Below the pieces are notes generated by a model, which saw only the letters and a list, made by a program, of their open reading frames with translations, was not told the DNA's origin and searched no databases. Made by a program: the position numbers and the translations under genes. This document shows positions 1-5,531 of a DNA stretch of 5,531 bases, piece by piece (position 1 is the stretch's first letter; each line of letters begins with the position of its first letter). Origin of the DNA: Nanosynbacter sp. (GTDB taxonomy: Bacteria > Patescibacteriota > Saccharimonadia > Saccharimonadales > Saccharimonadaceae); NCBI GenBank assembly GCA_015257635.1, contig JABZJU010000037.1, positions 1-5,531 of the forward strand. Reading direction: 5' to 3'.

Positions 1-10
1 AGTGACCTCG

Positions 11-478
11 CTATAATTCGCTTAGAACTGGAACTTCTGTCAACTTGTTAACCAGCTGGTCCAGGTTAACCTCTGTCAAATAGCTTGGCAGAATCCGCGT
101 GGTTTTTGGATCAACAAAGCCGCATTCCGCTACTTCCTCGACGCCGTGCGATGTTTGTTCCAGGTCAATCTGCTGGTAATCTTGCCAGTTGGTGATGAGG
201 AAGAAAAATTCCAATTGTTCATTCGGGCCGTGTGCTGATTGTTCGCCTGATTCGGCGAATTGTTGTATAAATAACAACTTGCCAATTTCTGGTTTGACAC
301 CAGTTTCTTCAATCATTTCTCGACGCAAGCCGTCCAGTAAGCCTTCGCCCATTTCCAAGCCGCCGCCCGGCGTGCACCAAAAATTACGCCCTTTGCCATT
401 ATTGGCGGTCAATTGTTGGCAGAAAATTTCGCCGTTTTCATTGATAATAATTCCGCGTACGTTTACTCTTCGTCGCAT
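11..478 (-). CDS. Nudix hydrolase, substrate unknown
   Basis: A 155-residue cytoplasmic Nudix-family pyrophosphohydrolase. The family cleaves nucleoside diphosphates linked to another group (damaged NTPs, ADP-sugars and similar) using divalent metal. The box G(x5)E(x7)REUxEExGU is perfect: it spans residues 39-61, with G39, E45, R53, E54, E57, E58 and G60, preceded by the usual W34 and P37-G38. E54, E57 and E58 would be the metal-binding glutamates. A beta-strand typical of the family (residues 5-12) opens the protein, and the length suits a single-domain member. The start is the ATG at 478 because AAAGGAGG lies 4 bases upstream of it. A Met 12 codons earlier (514) is in frame but would translate through that ribosome site. 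The gene lies 65 bases after a tRNA-Pro gene on the same strand, with no visible terminator or separate promoter between them. Nothing in the sequence fixes the substrate. It ends in TAG at 11-13. Confidence 0.93.
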   Translation of the reverse strand: MRRRVNVRGIIINENGEIFCQQLTANNGKGRNFWCTPGGGLEMGEGLLDGLRREMIEETGVKPEIGKLLFIQQFAESGEQSAHGPNEQLEFFFLITNWQDYQQIDLEQTSHGVEEVAECGFVDPKTTRILPSYLTEVNLDQLVNKLTEVPVLSEL

Positions 479-482
479 AAAA

Positions 483-490
483 CCTCCTTT
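483..490 (-). promoter_or_regulatory. Shine-Dalgarno site of the Nudix gene
   Basis: On the minus strand the bases read AAAGGAGG followed by TTTT and ATG (start at 478). This is a near-perfect anti-16S match, at a slightly short 4-base spacing from the GG end. It decides the start: the longer in-frame version from 514 would place this site inside the coding region. Confidence 0.85.
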
Positions 491-543
491 GATTGCTAAT
501 AGCCAGAGGTTCAATTAAGCTGAACGTACGCCCAATAATTTCA

Positions 544-620
544 TGGTCGGGGTGACTGGATTTGAACCAGCGACCTCACCGTCCCGAACGGTGCGCGCTA
601 CCGAGCTGCGCCACACCCCG
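544..620 (-). tRNA. tRNA-Pro (anticodon CGG), CCA encoded
   Basis: Read on the minus strand, this 77-base gene folds as a complete cloverleaf. The acceptor stem is CGGGGTG with CACCCCG. The D stem is GCGC with GCGC. The anticodon stem is CACCG with CGGTG around the loop TTCGGGA. The variable loop has 5 bases (AGGTC). The T stem is GCTGG with CCAGT around TTCAAAT. The discriminator is A, and CCA is encoded in the DNA. The anticodon is CGG, followed by G37, which reads the proline codon CCG. The C1-G72 acceptor pair is typical of bacterial tRNA-Pro. The gene is preceded by a strong promoter and followed by the Nudix gene on the same strand. Confidence 0.97.
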
Positions 621-631
621 ACGCTAAAAAC

Positions 632-660
632 AGTATAAAACTAACAGATATTTTTGTCCA
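632..660 (-). promoter_or_regulatory. Sigma70-type promoter for tRNA-Pro (and perhaps the Nudix gene)
   Basis: On the minus strand TGGACA (655-660, 5 of 6 to TTGACA) is followed after exactly 17 bases by TATACT (632-637, 5 of 6 to TATAAT). Transcription would start near 625, only about 5 bases before the tRNA 5' end at 620. The upstream bases (661-680) are AT-rich and could act as an UP element. Confidence 0.75.
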
Positions 661-697
661 ATTGTAATTATTAAAATGAAATCAACTAGTCCTAAAA

Positions 698-706
698 TGA
701 TATAAT
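698..706 (+). promoter_or_regulatory. Extended -10 promoter for the ABC exporter operon
   Basis: The bases TGATATAAT give a perfect extended -10 (TG, one base, TATAAT at 701-706). No good -35 box is found at 16-18 bases upstream (GAAATC or similar), which is tolerated by extended -10 promoters. Transcription would begin near 713, giving a leader of about 26 bases before the ATG at 739. The bases between this promoter and the divergent tRNA promoter are AT-rich. Confidence 0.7.
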
Positions 707-726
707 ATAAGGTGGACTTAGAGCGT

Positions 727-732
727 AAAGGA
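727..732 (+). promoter_or_regulatory. Shine-Dalgarno site of first ABC subunit
   Basis: AAAGGA lies 6 bases before the ATG at 739, supporting that start. It overlaps the right arm of a small inverted repeat (AGGACTA, 729-735). Confidence 0.65.
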
Positions 733-738
733 CTATAA

Positions 739-2499
739 ATGAAACATATTTTACGAATTTTTAGAGGCTATTGGTTGCTGTTTATTATCTTGATTGGATT
801 CACGTATGGCGTTGTGATGGCGAATTTGTGGCTGCCGGATAAAATGTCGGAAATTGTCAATAACGGCATTATTAAACAAGATATGTCGGCGATTTGGAAT
901 AATGGCTTGATGATGATTTTGGTGACGGCGGCTGGTGGTTTTTGTTCAATTGTCGTGGGTTTTTTGGCGGCGCGAATTGCTACGGGAATGGCGCAAAAAT
1001 TGCGATTGAAATTGTTTGAACGAATAGAAAGTTTTTCTTTGGCGGACTTTAATAAGTTTTCTACGGCGTCGCTGATTACGCGCTCAACGAATGATATTCA
1101 GCAGATTCAAACAACGTCAATAATGCTGCTGAGACTGGCGTTAATGGCACCGATTATGGCAATTGGTGGTCTGCAAAAAGCCATGAATAATGCGCCAGAC
1201 CTGAGCTGGATTATCGCTTTGGCGGTGTTCGTTTTGTTTGTGGTGATCGCTACACTATTTACGATTGCCGTACCTAGGTTTAAGAAATTGCAGACTCTGG
1301 TGGATAAACTTAATTTGGTGGCGCGGGAAAATTTGGTTGGACTAAAAGTTATTCGTGCGTTCCATAACGAGAAGATTGAGCAGAAAAAATTCCAAGAAGC
1401 TAACACGGAATTGAATAAGATGAATTTATTTGTGAACCGTTTGATGATGTTGCTTGATCCGATTATGACTTTAGTGATGAACTTTTCGAGTGTGGCAATT
1501 GTGTGGTTTGGCGCGCATTTGATAAGTAGTGGCAATTTACAAATTGGTAATATGATGGCGTTTTTGGAATACGCGATGCAGGTGATAATCTCGTTCTTGT
1601 TGCTGTCAATGGTGTTTATTATGGTGCCAAGAGCCGCCGTATCGGTGCGCCGAGTCGGAGAAGTTTTGGATACAATGCCGTCAATTACTGACCCGAAGTC
1701 GCCGAAAAAATTACCAAAAGATGCCAAGGGAAAAATTGAATTTAAGGACGTTACGTTTACTTATCCTGACGCGGATTTGCCAGTGCTTTCGGATATTAAT
1801 TTTGTAGCCGAACCTGGTCAGACAACGGCGTTTATTGGCAGTACTGGTTCGGGAAAGTCGACGTTGATTAATTTGATTCCTCGTTTTTATGATGTTTCGG
1901 CGGGGCAGATTTTGCTTGATGGCGTGGATATTAGAAATCTGAAATTGGAAGATTTGTCTGGTCAAATTGGTTACGTGCCACAAAAAGGTGTGTTGTTTAG
2001 CGGTACGGTTGCTAGCAATATCAAATACGGCAACGCTGAGGCTGATGATGAGTTGATCGAGAAGGCGGCTAAAATTGCCCAAGCGGAAGAATTTATTAGC
2101 GAGTTAAAAAATGGTTATAAAAGTGAAATCGCTCAGGGCGGTAGCAATGTTTCTGGCGGTCAGCGTCAGCGTCTGTCGATTGCGAGGGCTATTGCAGTTG
2201 AGCCGAATGTTTACATTTTTGACGATTCGTTTTCGGCGCTTGATTTTAAGACCGACGCGAAGTTGCGGGCTGTGCTTGCGAAGGAAACTAAGAATAAAAC
2301 TGTGTTAATTGTTGGTCAGCGAATTAATACGATTATGAATGCTGATAAAATTATTGTGCTTAATGAGGGAAAAATTGTTGGTCAGGGAACGCATCAGGAA
2401 TTGATGAAAGATTGCGAAGTTTATCAAGAAATTGCCGCTTCGCAACTCTCGGAAGACGATTTACAGAAAATGTCTATTGCTGCGAAAGGAGTGTTGTAA
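739..2499 (+). CDS. ABC exporter subunit, fused membrane and ATPase domains, degenerate-site half
   Basis: A 586-residue half-transporter of the heterodimeric type IV ABC exporter group (LmrC/BmrC/TM287-like). Residues 1 to about 310 are the transmembrane domain with six hydrophobic segments, roughly 11-30, 57-79, 127-147, 156-178, 240-260 and 272-297. The ATPase domain follows: A-loop Y342, Walker A GSTGSGKST (367-375, K373), Q-loop Q415, signature VSGGQ (471-475), Walker B VYIFDD (491-496) and D-loop SALD (499-502). Asp496 replaces the catalytic Glu, and Gln527 replaces the switch His. Both changes are the known mark of the subunit that builds the non-hydrolysing site. Its intact signature serves the partner's competent site. 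The next gene overlaps by one base and supplies the partner. The protein acts in the cytoplasmic membrane; drugs, lipids or peptides are the usual cargo of the family, and the substrate here cannot be read from sequence. It ends in TAA. Confidence 0.95.
   Translation: MKHILRIFRGYWLLFIILIGFTYGVVMANLWLPDKMSEIVNNGIIKQDMSAIWNNGLMMILVTAAGGFCSIVVGFLAARIATGMAQKLRLKLFERIESFSLADFNKFSTASLITRSTNDIQQIQTTSIMLLRLALMAPIMAIGGLQKAMNNAPDLSWIIALAVFVLFVVIATLFTIAVPRFKKLQTLVDKLNLVARENLVGLKVIRAFHNEKIEQKKFQEANTELNKMNLFVNRLMMLLDPIMTLVMNFSSVAIVWFGAHLISSGNLQIGNMMAFLEYAMQVIISFLLLSMVFIMVPRAAVSVRRVGEVLDTMPSITDPKSPKKLPKDAKGKIEFKDVTFTYPDADLPVLSDINFVAEPGQTTAFIGSTGSGKSTLINLIPRFYDVSAGQILLDGVDIRNLKLEDLSGQIGYVPQKGVLFSGTVASNIKYGNAEADDELIEKAAKIAQAEEFISELKNGYKSEIAQGGSNVSGGQRQRLSIARAIAVEPNVYIFDDSFSALDFKTDAKLRAVLAKETKNKTVLIVGQRINTIMNADKIIVLNEGKIVGQGTHQELMKDCEVYQEIAASQLSEDDLQKMSIAAKGVL
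2485..2491 (+). promoter_or_regulatory. Shine-Dalgarno site of second ABC subunit, inside the first gene
   Basis: AAAGGAG lies 7 bases before the ATG at 2499, within the last codons of the upstream gene. With the TAATG stop/start overlap it fixes the start of the second subunit and suggests coupled translation. Confidence 0.8.
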
Positions 2500-4493
2500 T
2501 GTCTAGGCAAACCACGAAAAAGCGACAGCAAGTACGAATGGGCGGCCCGATGGGCGGAATGGGCACTGGCGAAAAAGCTAAAGATTTCAAGGGAACGGTC
2601 AAGAAGCTGATTAAATATTTGTCGGATTTTCGATGGCAAATGTTGATGGTGTTGGTTTTTGCAATTGGGAGCACGATTTTTGCGATTGCCAGCCCGAAGA
2701 TTTTAGGCGGCGCGACGAATCAAATTGTTGATGATTATGCCAATATGAAAGCCTACGAGGCGATCACTAGCAAATTGCCAAAAGGTGTTTCTTTGCCAGC
2801 GGGAACTACTGGCGCGGACGTTTTGAACCGATTGCCGAATAAGTCGGAGATTGAAAAACAGATTCCGTCCAGTCAGCTTGAGTCGATTAAAAAGCTAGAT
2901 CTTAGTCGGCGTCCAGAATTTCATTTTGACGCTATTTGGCGAATAATTATTTTGCTAGTCGGAATGTATGTGTTGAGCGTAATTTTTCGTTATATTCAAA
3001 CGTGGATAATGACTCAGGTGACGCAAACCGTAACTTTCAGGATGCGACAACAATTGTCTGAAAAAATAAATCGATTGCCGCTGAGTTATTTCGATAAACA
3101 AACCTACGGTGAGGTTCTCAGCCGAATTACCAATGACGTCGATACGATTAGTCAGACATTAAATCAGAGTTTGTCGCAAATTGTGACATCAACGATTACG
3201 GTGCTTGGTATTTTGGTGATGATGTTTTCGATTAGTTGGCAAATGTCGCTAGTTGCGCTGCTGGTGCTTCCGCTGGCGGGCGGTGTGATTACGTTAATTG
3301 CTAAAAACTCACAAAAACAATTTTTACATCAGCAGACTCAGCTGGGCGAACTTAATGGCCACATTGAAGAAATGTATGGGGGTCATCAAGTAATGCGCGT
3401 TTTCAATGGTCGGAAGAAATCGATTGCTAAATTCTCTAAGATTAATAATCAGCTTCAGGAAAGCGCCTGGAAGGCTCAATTCTTTTCCGGATTGATTTAT
3501 CCGATTATGAACTTTATTGGCAATATTGGCTATGTGGTGATGGCAATTCTGGGCGGATGGTTGGCAATTAACGGTCGGTTAAAAATCGGCGATATTCAGG
3601 CGTTTATTCAGTATGTCGATCAGTTCAATCAGCCGCTGGTTCAGGTTGCTAATATTGCTAATATTTTGCAATCGACAGCTGCTGCCGCCGAGCGAGTGTT
3701 TGAGTTTTTGGATGAGCCAGAAGAAGCGGTTGAATCGAATAACTTGGTAAAATTGTCTAACGTAAAAGGCGAAGTTGAATTCGACAACGTCGTCTTTGGT
3801 TATAAGCCAGACCAGACTATCATCAAAGGTTTGTCGGCGCACATTAAGCCAGGTCAGCGTGTGGCGATTGTCGGTCCAACTGGTGCTGGCAAAACGACGC
3901 TAGTTAACTTGCTGATGCGATTTTATGAGATTAATAGTGGTTCGATTAAAATTGACGGCGTGGATATTCGTAGAATGAAACGCAGCGATGTGCGTCAAAT
4001 GTTTGGCATGGTGCTACAAGATACGTGGCTGTTTAATGGCACGATTCGTCAGAATTTGATGTATGGCAATCCAAAAGCTACCGAGGAAGAGATGATAAAA
4101 ACCGCCAAAGAAGCGCATGTTGATCATTTTGTGCGGTCGCTGTCGGGTGGATATGATATGGTCTTGGGTGAGGAGGCTGCTAACATTTCCCAGGGAGAAA
4201 AGCAGCTGCTGACAATTGCTAGGGCGATGCTAGAAAAAGCGCCAATGCTGATTCTGGATGAAGCGACAAGCTCGGTTGATACACGCACCGAGGTCCTTAT
4301 CCAAAAAGCCATGGATAAGTTGATGCAGGGAAAAACTAGTTTTGTTATCGCGCACCGTTTGAGTACCATTCGCGACGCCGATTTGATTTTGGTGGTTAAG
4401 GACGGAAATATTATTGAGCAGGGAAATCACGAAACTCTGCTGAAGCAAAATGGATTTTACGCCGATCTGTATAATAGCCAGTTTGCTGAGTAG
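2499..4493 (+). CDS. ABC exporter subunit, fused membrane and ATPase domains, catalytic half
   Basis: A 664-residue half-transporter, partner of the preceding gene (LmrD/BmrD/TM288-like). It opens with a Gly/Met-rich cytoplasmic tail (RMGGPMGGMGTGEKAKDFKG, 13-32), common in this subunit type. A first membrane segment (about 46-66) is followed by a long polar stretch (about 75-143) before the second segment (about 147-167). This stretch should be an enlarged extracytoplasmic loop. Further segments lie near 228-246, 249-268, 328-356 and 368-395. The ATPase domain has A-loop Y435, Walker A GPTGAGKTT (459-467, K465), Q507, signature ISQGE (563-567), Walker B LILDE (584-588) and switch H619. Glu588 and His619 are intact, so this half carries the working ATPase. 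Its signature is non-canonical (Gln565 for Gly) and would face the degenerate site of the partner. The start is the ATG of TAATG, with AAAGGAG upstream. An in-frame Met 29 codons earlier (2412) is inside the other gene and has no such support. It ends in TAG. Confidence 0.95.
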   Translation: MSRQTTKKRQQVRMGGPMGGMGTGEKAKDFKGTVKKLIKYLSDFRWQMLMVLVFAIGSTIFAIASPKILGGATNQIVDDYANMKAYEAITSKLPKGVSLPAGTTGADVLNRLPNKSEIEKQIPSSQLESIKKLDLSRRPEFHFDAIWRIIILLVGMYVLSVIFRYIQTWIMTQVTQTVTFRMRQQLSEKINRLPLSYFDKQTYGEVLSRITNDVDTISQTLNQSLSQIVTSTITVLGILVMMFSISWQMSLVALLVLPLAGGVITLIAKNSQKQFLHQQTQLGELNGHIEEMYGGHQVMRVFNGRKKSIAKFSKINNQLQESAWKAQFFSGLIYPIMNFIGNIGYVVMAILGGWLAINGRLKIGDIQAFIQYVDQFNQPLVQVANIANILQSTAAAAERVFEFLDEPEEAVESNNLVKLSNVKGEVEFDNVVFGYKPDQTIIKGLSAHIKPGQRVAIVGPTGAGKTTLVNLLMRFYEINSGSIKIDGVDIRRMKRSDVRQMFGMVLQDTWLFNGTIRQNLMYGNPKATEEEMIKTAKEAHVDHFVRSLSGGYDMVLGEEAANISQGEKQLLTIARAMLEKAPMLILDEATSSVDTRTEVLIQKAMDKLMQGKTSFVIAHRLSTIRDADLILVVKDGNIIEQGNHETLLKQNGFYADLYNSQFAE

Positions 4494-4500
4494 TTGACTA

Positions 4501-5241
4501 CTACTTTTTATATAGTGATATTTTTGTAGCTTTTGGCGTGTGCAAATCGAAATCAATATCAGTTTTCTGGACAATTTCATAATAAGGTGGAATTGATGGG
4601 TTTTTCGGAAGTTCAATTATTTTTCCGTCGTTAAATAATTGTCCTTGTCGGTAGACATTGTGAATAAACGGCACATTTGGCTTTATTTTCCTTAAGCGAT
4701 ATAGCGCTGATTTATGTTGCGTTTCGCCATTTTTAACGACTTCAGGTTGCGTGTGCCATTGCCCCATAATACATAATGTTAATAGGGAATCGTCAATTTT
4801 AAGGATATTTTTAGCTAGTTGTTCTTCTCGTTCTTGCGGGCTTGGTGATATGACGGCGTTCTCATCTAAATTGTCAAAAAATGTATCAATAAAAACGAGC
4901 TCTTTAAGTTGGTTTTGCTGTAGAAGAATTGCTATCGTTTTTATCATCTCAAGAGATAGAACGCTTAAGTCAAAAAGGTCTTCATCAACTAAGGAAAAAT
5001 CGTAAGAGCCGGTCTTTACCGAATTGATGAAGTTGGATACGGCGGGGCTGGACTCAATAGCTAATCGTTTTACGCCAAGTTTCTTAACTAGAGTATAGAC
5101 GACGTTGGCATTTTCTTTTATACCGTGAATTTCGCCGTATACAATTATGTTTGATTTTCGCAATGTGGATTGAAACAGATTTAACCGTCTTATGTCTAGT
5201 TGTTTTGGTAAAAATGTTTTGATAATATCGTGGTTATTCAT
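4501..5241 (-). CDS. EreA/ChaN-like (Tiki superfamily-like) protein, function unknown
   Basis: A 246-residue protein with no signal peptide or membrane segment, so probably cytoplasmic. After a short helix-like N-terminus, a hydrophobic strand (IIVY, 32-35) leads into G36-E37-I-H39-G40-I-K-E43. L60-A-I-E63 follows about 20 residues later. Further on are R138-E-E-Q-L-A143 and the strand LCIMGQWHTQ with H163. This order (GExH near the N-terminus, an IE, then R..xxA before a strand ending G..H) is the pattern I know from erythromycin esterase (EreA), ChaN and related Tiki-type folds. There the His and Glu residues form the metal or catalytic site. At 246 residues it is shorter than EreA (about 400) and lacks ChaN's lipoprotein signal. 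I recall no characterised protein that matches it, so esterase activity, haem binding or resistance must not be assumed. No Shine-Dalgarno is seen before the ATG at 5241, but no other good start exists before Met99. Its TAG stop is 7 bases from the exporter operon's stop, tail to tail. Confidence 0.8.
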   Translation of the reverse strand: MNNHDIIKTFLPKQLDIRRLNLFQSTLRKSNIIVYGEIHGIKENANVVYTLVKKLGVKRLAIESSPAVSNFINSVKTGSYDFSLVDEDLFDLSVLSLEMIKTIAILLQQNQLKELVFIDTFFDNLDENAVISPSPQEREEQLAKNILKIDDSLLTLCIMGQWHTQPEVVKNGETQHKSALYRLRKIKPNVPFIHNVYRQGQLFNDGKIIELPKNPSIPPYYEIVQKTDIDFDLHTPKATKISLYKK

Positions 5242-5250
5242 AGGTGCTAA

Positions 5251-5278
5251 TTGATAGTTTACTTCATAAAACTGTAAA
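5251..5278 (-). promoter_or_regulatory. Possible promoter of the EreA/ChaN-like gene
   Basis: On the minus strand TTTACA (5273-5278, 5 of 6 to TTGACA) is followed after 16 bases by TATCAA (5251-5256, 4 of 6). Transcription would start only a few bases before the ATG at 5241, giving almost no leader, which agrees with the lack of a Shine-Dalgarno site. The -10 is poor and other AT-rich choices exist. Confidence 0.25.
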
Positions 5279-5303
5279 TATATAGAGCCGCGTCGTTGAT
5301 AAT

Positions 5304-5332
5304 TTGTCGATATTTGGCGAACTATTTATAAT
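5304..5332 (+). promoter_or_regulatory. Promoter of the methyltransferase gene, apparently leaderless
   Basis: TTGTCG (5304-5309, 4 of 6) and a perfect TATAAT (5327-5332) are separated by 17 bases. The -10 ends 6 bases before the ATG at 5339, so the expected start of transcription falls on or within a base or two of the start codon. The bases between (TAAGTC) hold no Shine-Dalgarno site. Confidence 0.6.
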
Positions 5333-5338
5333 TAAGTC

Positions 5339-5531
5339 ATGAATATCGCAGACCAACTCCTCACTAAATACCCGATCATTTCCGACCAAGTCGATATAAA
5401 AGAGCTTGGTGCGCTTTTAAGAGAGTTGGAGAAAACTTTACGCCGTGGCGCCACTGGAAATATTGTGGAGTTTGGTTGTTATGTTGGCACGACTAGTTTG
5501 TTTATTCGCCGACTATTGGACGCTTATGATT
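5339..5531 (+). CDS. Probable class I SAM-dependent methyltransferase, N-terminal part (runs off the window)
   Basis: An open frame from ATG at 5339 to the last base gives 64 residues and one spare base, with no stop; the gene continues beyond the window. It begins MNIADQLLTKYPII, followed by a charged helix (about 19-36, DIKELGALLRELEKTLRR) and then NIVEFGCYVGTTSLFIRRLL (41-60). The V43-E44-F45-G46-C47-Y48-V49-G50 stretch looks like motif I of class I methyltransferases (a strand ending E/DxGxxxG that binds S-adenosylmethionine). The setting resembles the TylF/CmcI-like group, whose members start with a helical cap before motif I. The later motifs are outside the window, so the subfamily and substrate are open. 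The gene is divergent from the EreA/ChaN-like gene, with 97 bases between start codons. It has no Shine-Dalgarno and a TATAAT 6 bases upstream of the ATG, so the mRNA may be leaderless. Confidence 0.72.
   Translation, partial: MNIADQLLTKYPIISDQVDIKELGALLRELEKTLRRGATGNIVEFGCYVGTTSLFIRRLLDAYD

Larger units (their letters stand above)
5242..5338. other. Divergent intergenic region with imperfect direct repeats
   Basis: The 97 bases between two divergent start codons hold the likely promoters of both genes. GTTGATAATT (5295-5304) and GTCGATATTT (5306-5315) match at 8 of 10 positions, are spaced 11 bases (one helical turn) and overlap the -35 of the methyltransferase promoter. CGATATT (5308-5314) also pairs with AATATCG (5342-5348) across the -10. 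These could be a regulator site, but short AT-rich matches also arise by chance. Confidence 0.3.

Noticed and set aside
479..514. Longer Nudix protein starting at the Met at 514
   Set aside because: The extra 12 codons contain the strong AAAGGAGG site that serves the ATG at 478, and the Nudix domain begins right after the later start.
189..518. Plus-strand open frame opposite the Nudix gene
   Set aside because: It mirrors the Nudix coding strand, has no recognisable domain, and the minus-strand frame has a perfect Nudix box and ribosome site.
1107..2308. Long open frames in other frames over the first ABC gene (for example minus 1107-1727, minus 1711-2082, plus 2111-2308)
   Set aside because: They are shadows of a gene with full ABC exporter motifs; their products show no recognisable domain.
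2412..2498. Longer second ABC subunit starting at 2412
   Set aside because: These 29 codons lie wholly inside the first subunit gene in another frame, while the ATG at 2499 has a good Shine-Dalgarno and a TAATG junction.
3648..3665. Perfect tandem repeat GCTAATATT x2 in the second ABC gene
   Set aside because: It encodes Ala-Asn-Ile twice in a helix where similar residues occur in related exporters; two short copies need no special explanation.
4501..4529. Possible terminator hairpin CTAC...GTAG after the exporter operon
   Set aside because: Only four pairs around a long T-rich loop, with no stable GC stem; not a credible intrinsic terminator.
1..5531. Recoded TGA (Gly or Trp)
   Set aside because: All frames are open under the standard bacterial code with no internal TGA, and glycine and tryptophan use GGN and TGG codons.
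1..5531. CRISPR array, insertion sequence or tRNA-borne integration site
   Set aside because: No regularly spaced repeats, transposase or integrase frames are seen, and no copy of the tRNA-Pro 3' end occurs elsewhere in the window.

Overview
The window holds four complete protein genes, one tRNA gene and the start of a fifth protein gene, in compact bacterial style. The DNA is moderately AT-rich. The four visible stop codons are TAG, TAA, TAG and TAG. No TGA lies inside any of the reading frames and glycine uses GGN codons, so the standard bacterial code is enough; this argues against the UGA=Gly groups (SR1/Gracilibacteria) and against mycoplasmas. The gene types and spacing would fit a small-genome bacterium such as a Saccharibacteria (TM7)/Patescibacteria member or a Gram-positive. 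That placement is an impression from protein style, not a demonstrated result.

Layout. Bases 11-478 (minus) encode a small Nudix hydrolase with a perfect Nudix box. Just upstream on the same strand, 544-620 is tRNA-Pro(CGG) with an encoded CCA end and its own good promoter (632-660). No terminator is visible between them, so the Nudix mRNA may be read from the tRNA promoter. A divergent promoter region (621-738) leads into 739-4493 (plus). This is a two-gene operon for a heterodimeric type IV ABC exporter; the genes overlap by one base (TAATG). The first subunit has the degenerate Walker B/H-loop pair (Asp, Gln) and a good signature. The second has the catalytic Glu and switch His but a variant signature (ISQGE). 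Together they give one degenerate and one competent ATP site, as in LmrCD/BmrCD/TM287-288.

From 5241 to 4501 (minus), running tail to tail into the operon with only 7 bases between stop codons, is a 246-residue protein that resembles the EreA/ChaN (Tiki-like) superfamily. After a 97-base divergent intergenic region, 5339 to the window end (plus) holds the first 64 codons of a probable class I SAM-dependent methyltransferase. Its perfect TATAAT lies 6 bases before the ATG, which suggests a leaderless mRNA.

The exporter subunits clearly work together. Links between the exporter, the EreA/ChaN-like protein, the Nudix enzyme and the methyltransferase are not shown by the sequence. I see no CRISPR array, insertion sequence, prophage part or clearly new system. 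The best leads are the compact EreA/ChaN-like protein and the leaderless-looking methyltransferase gene.
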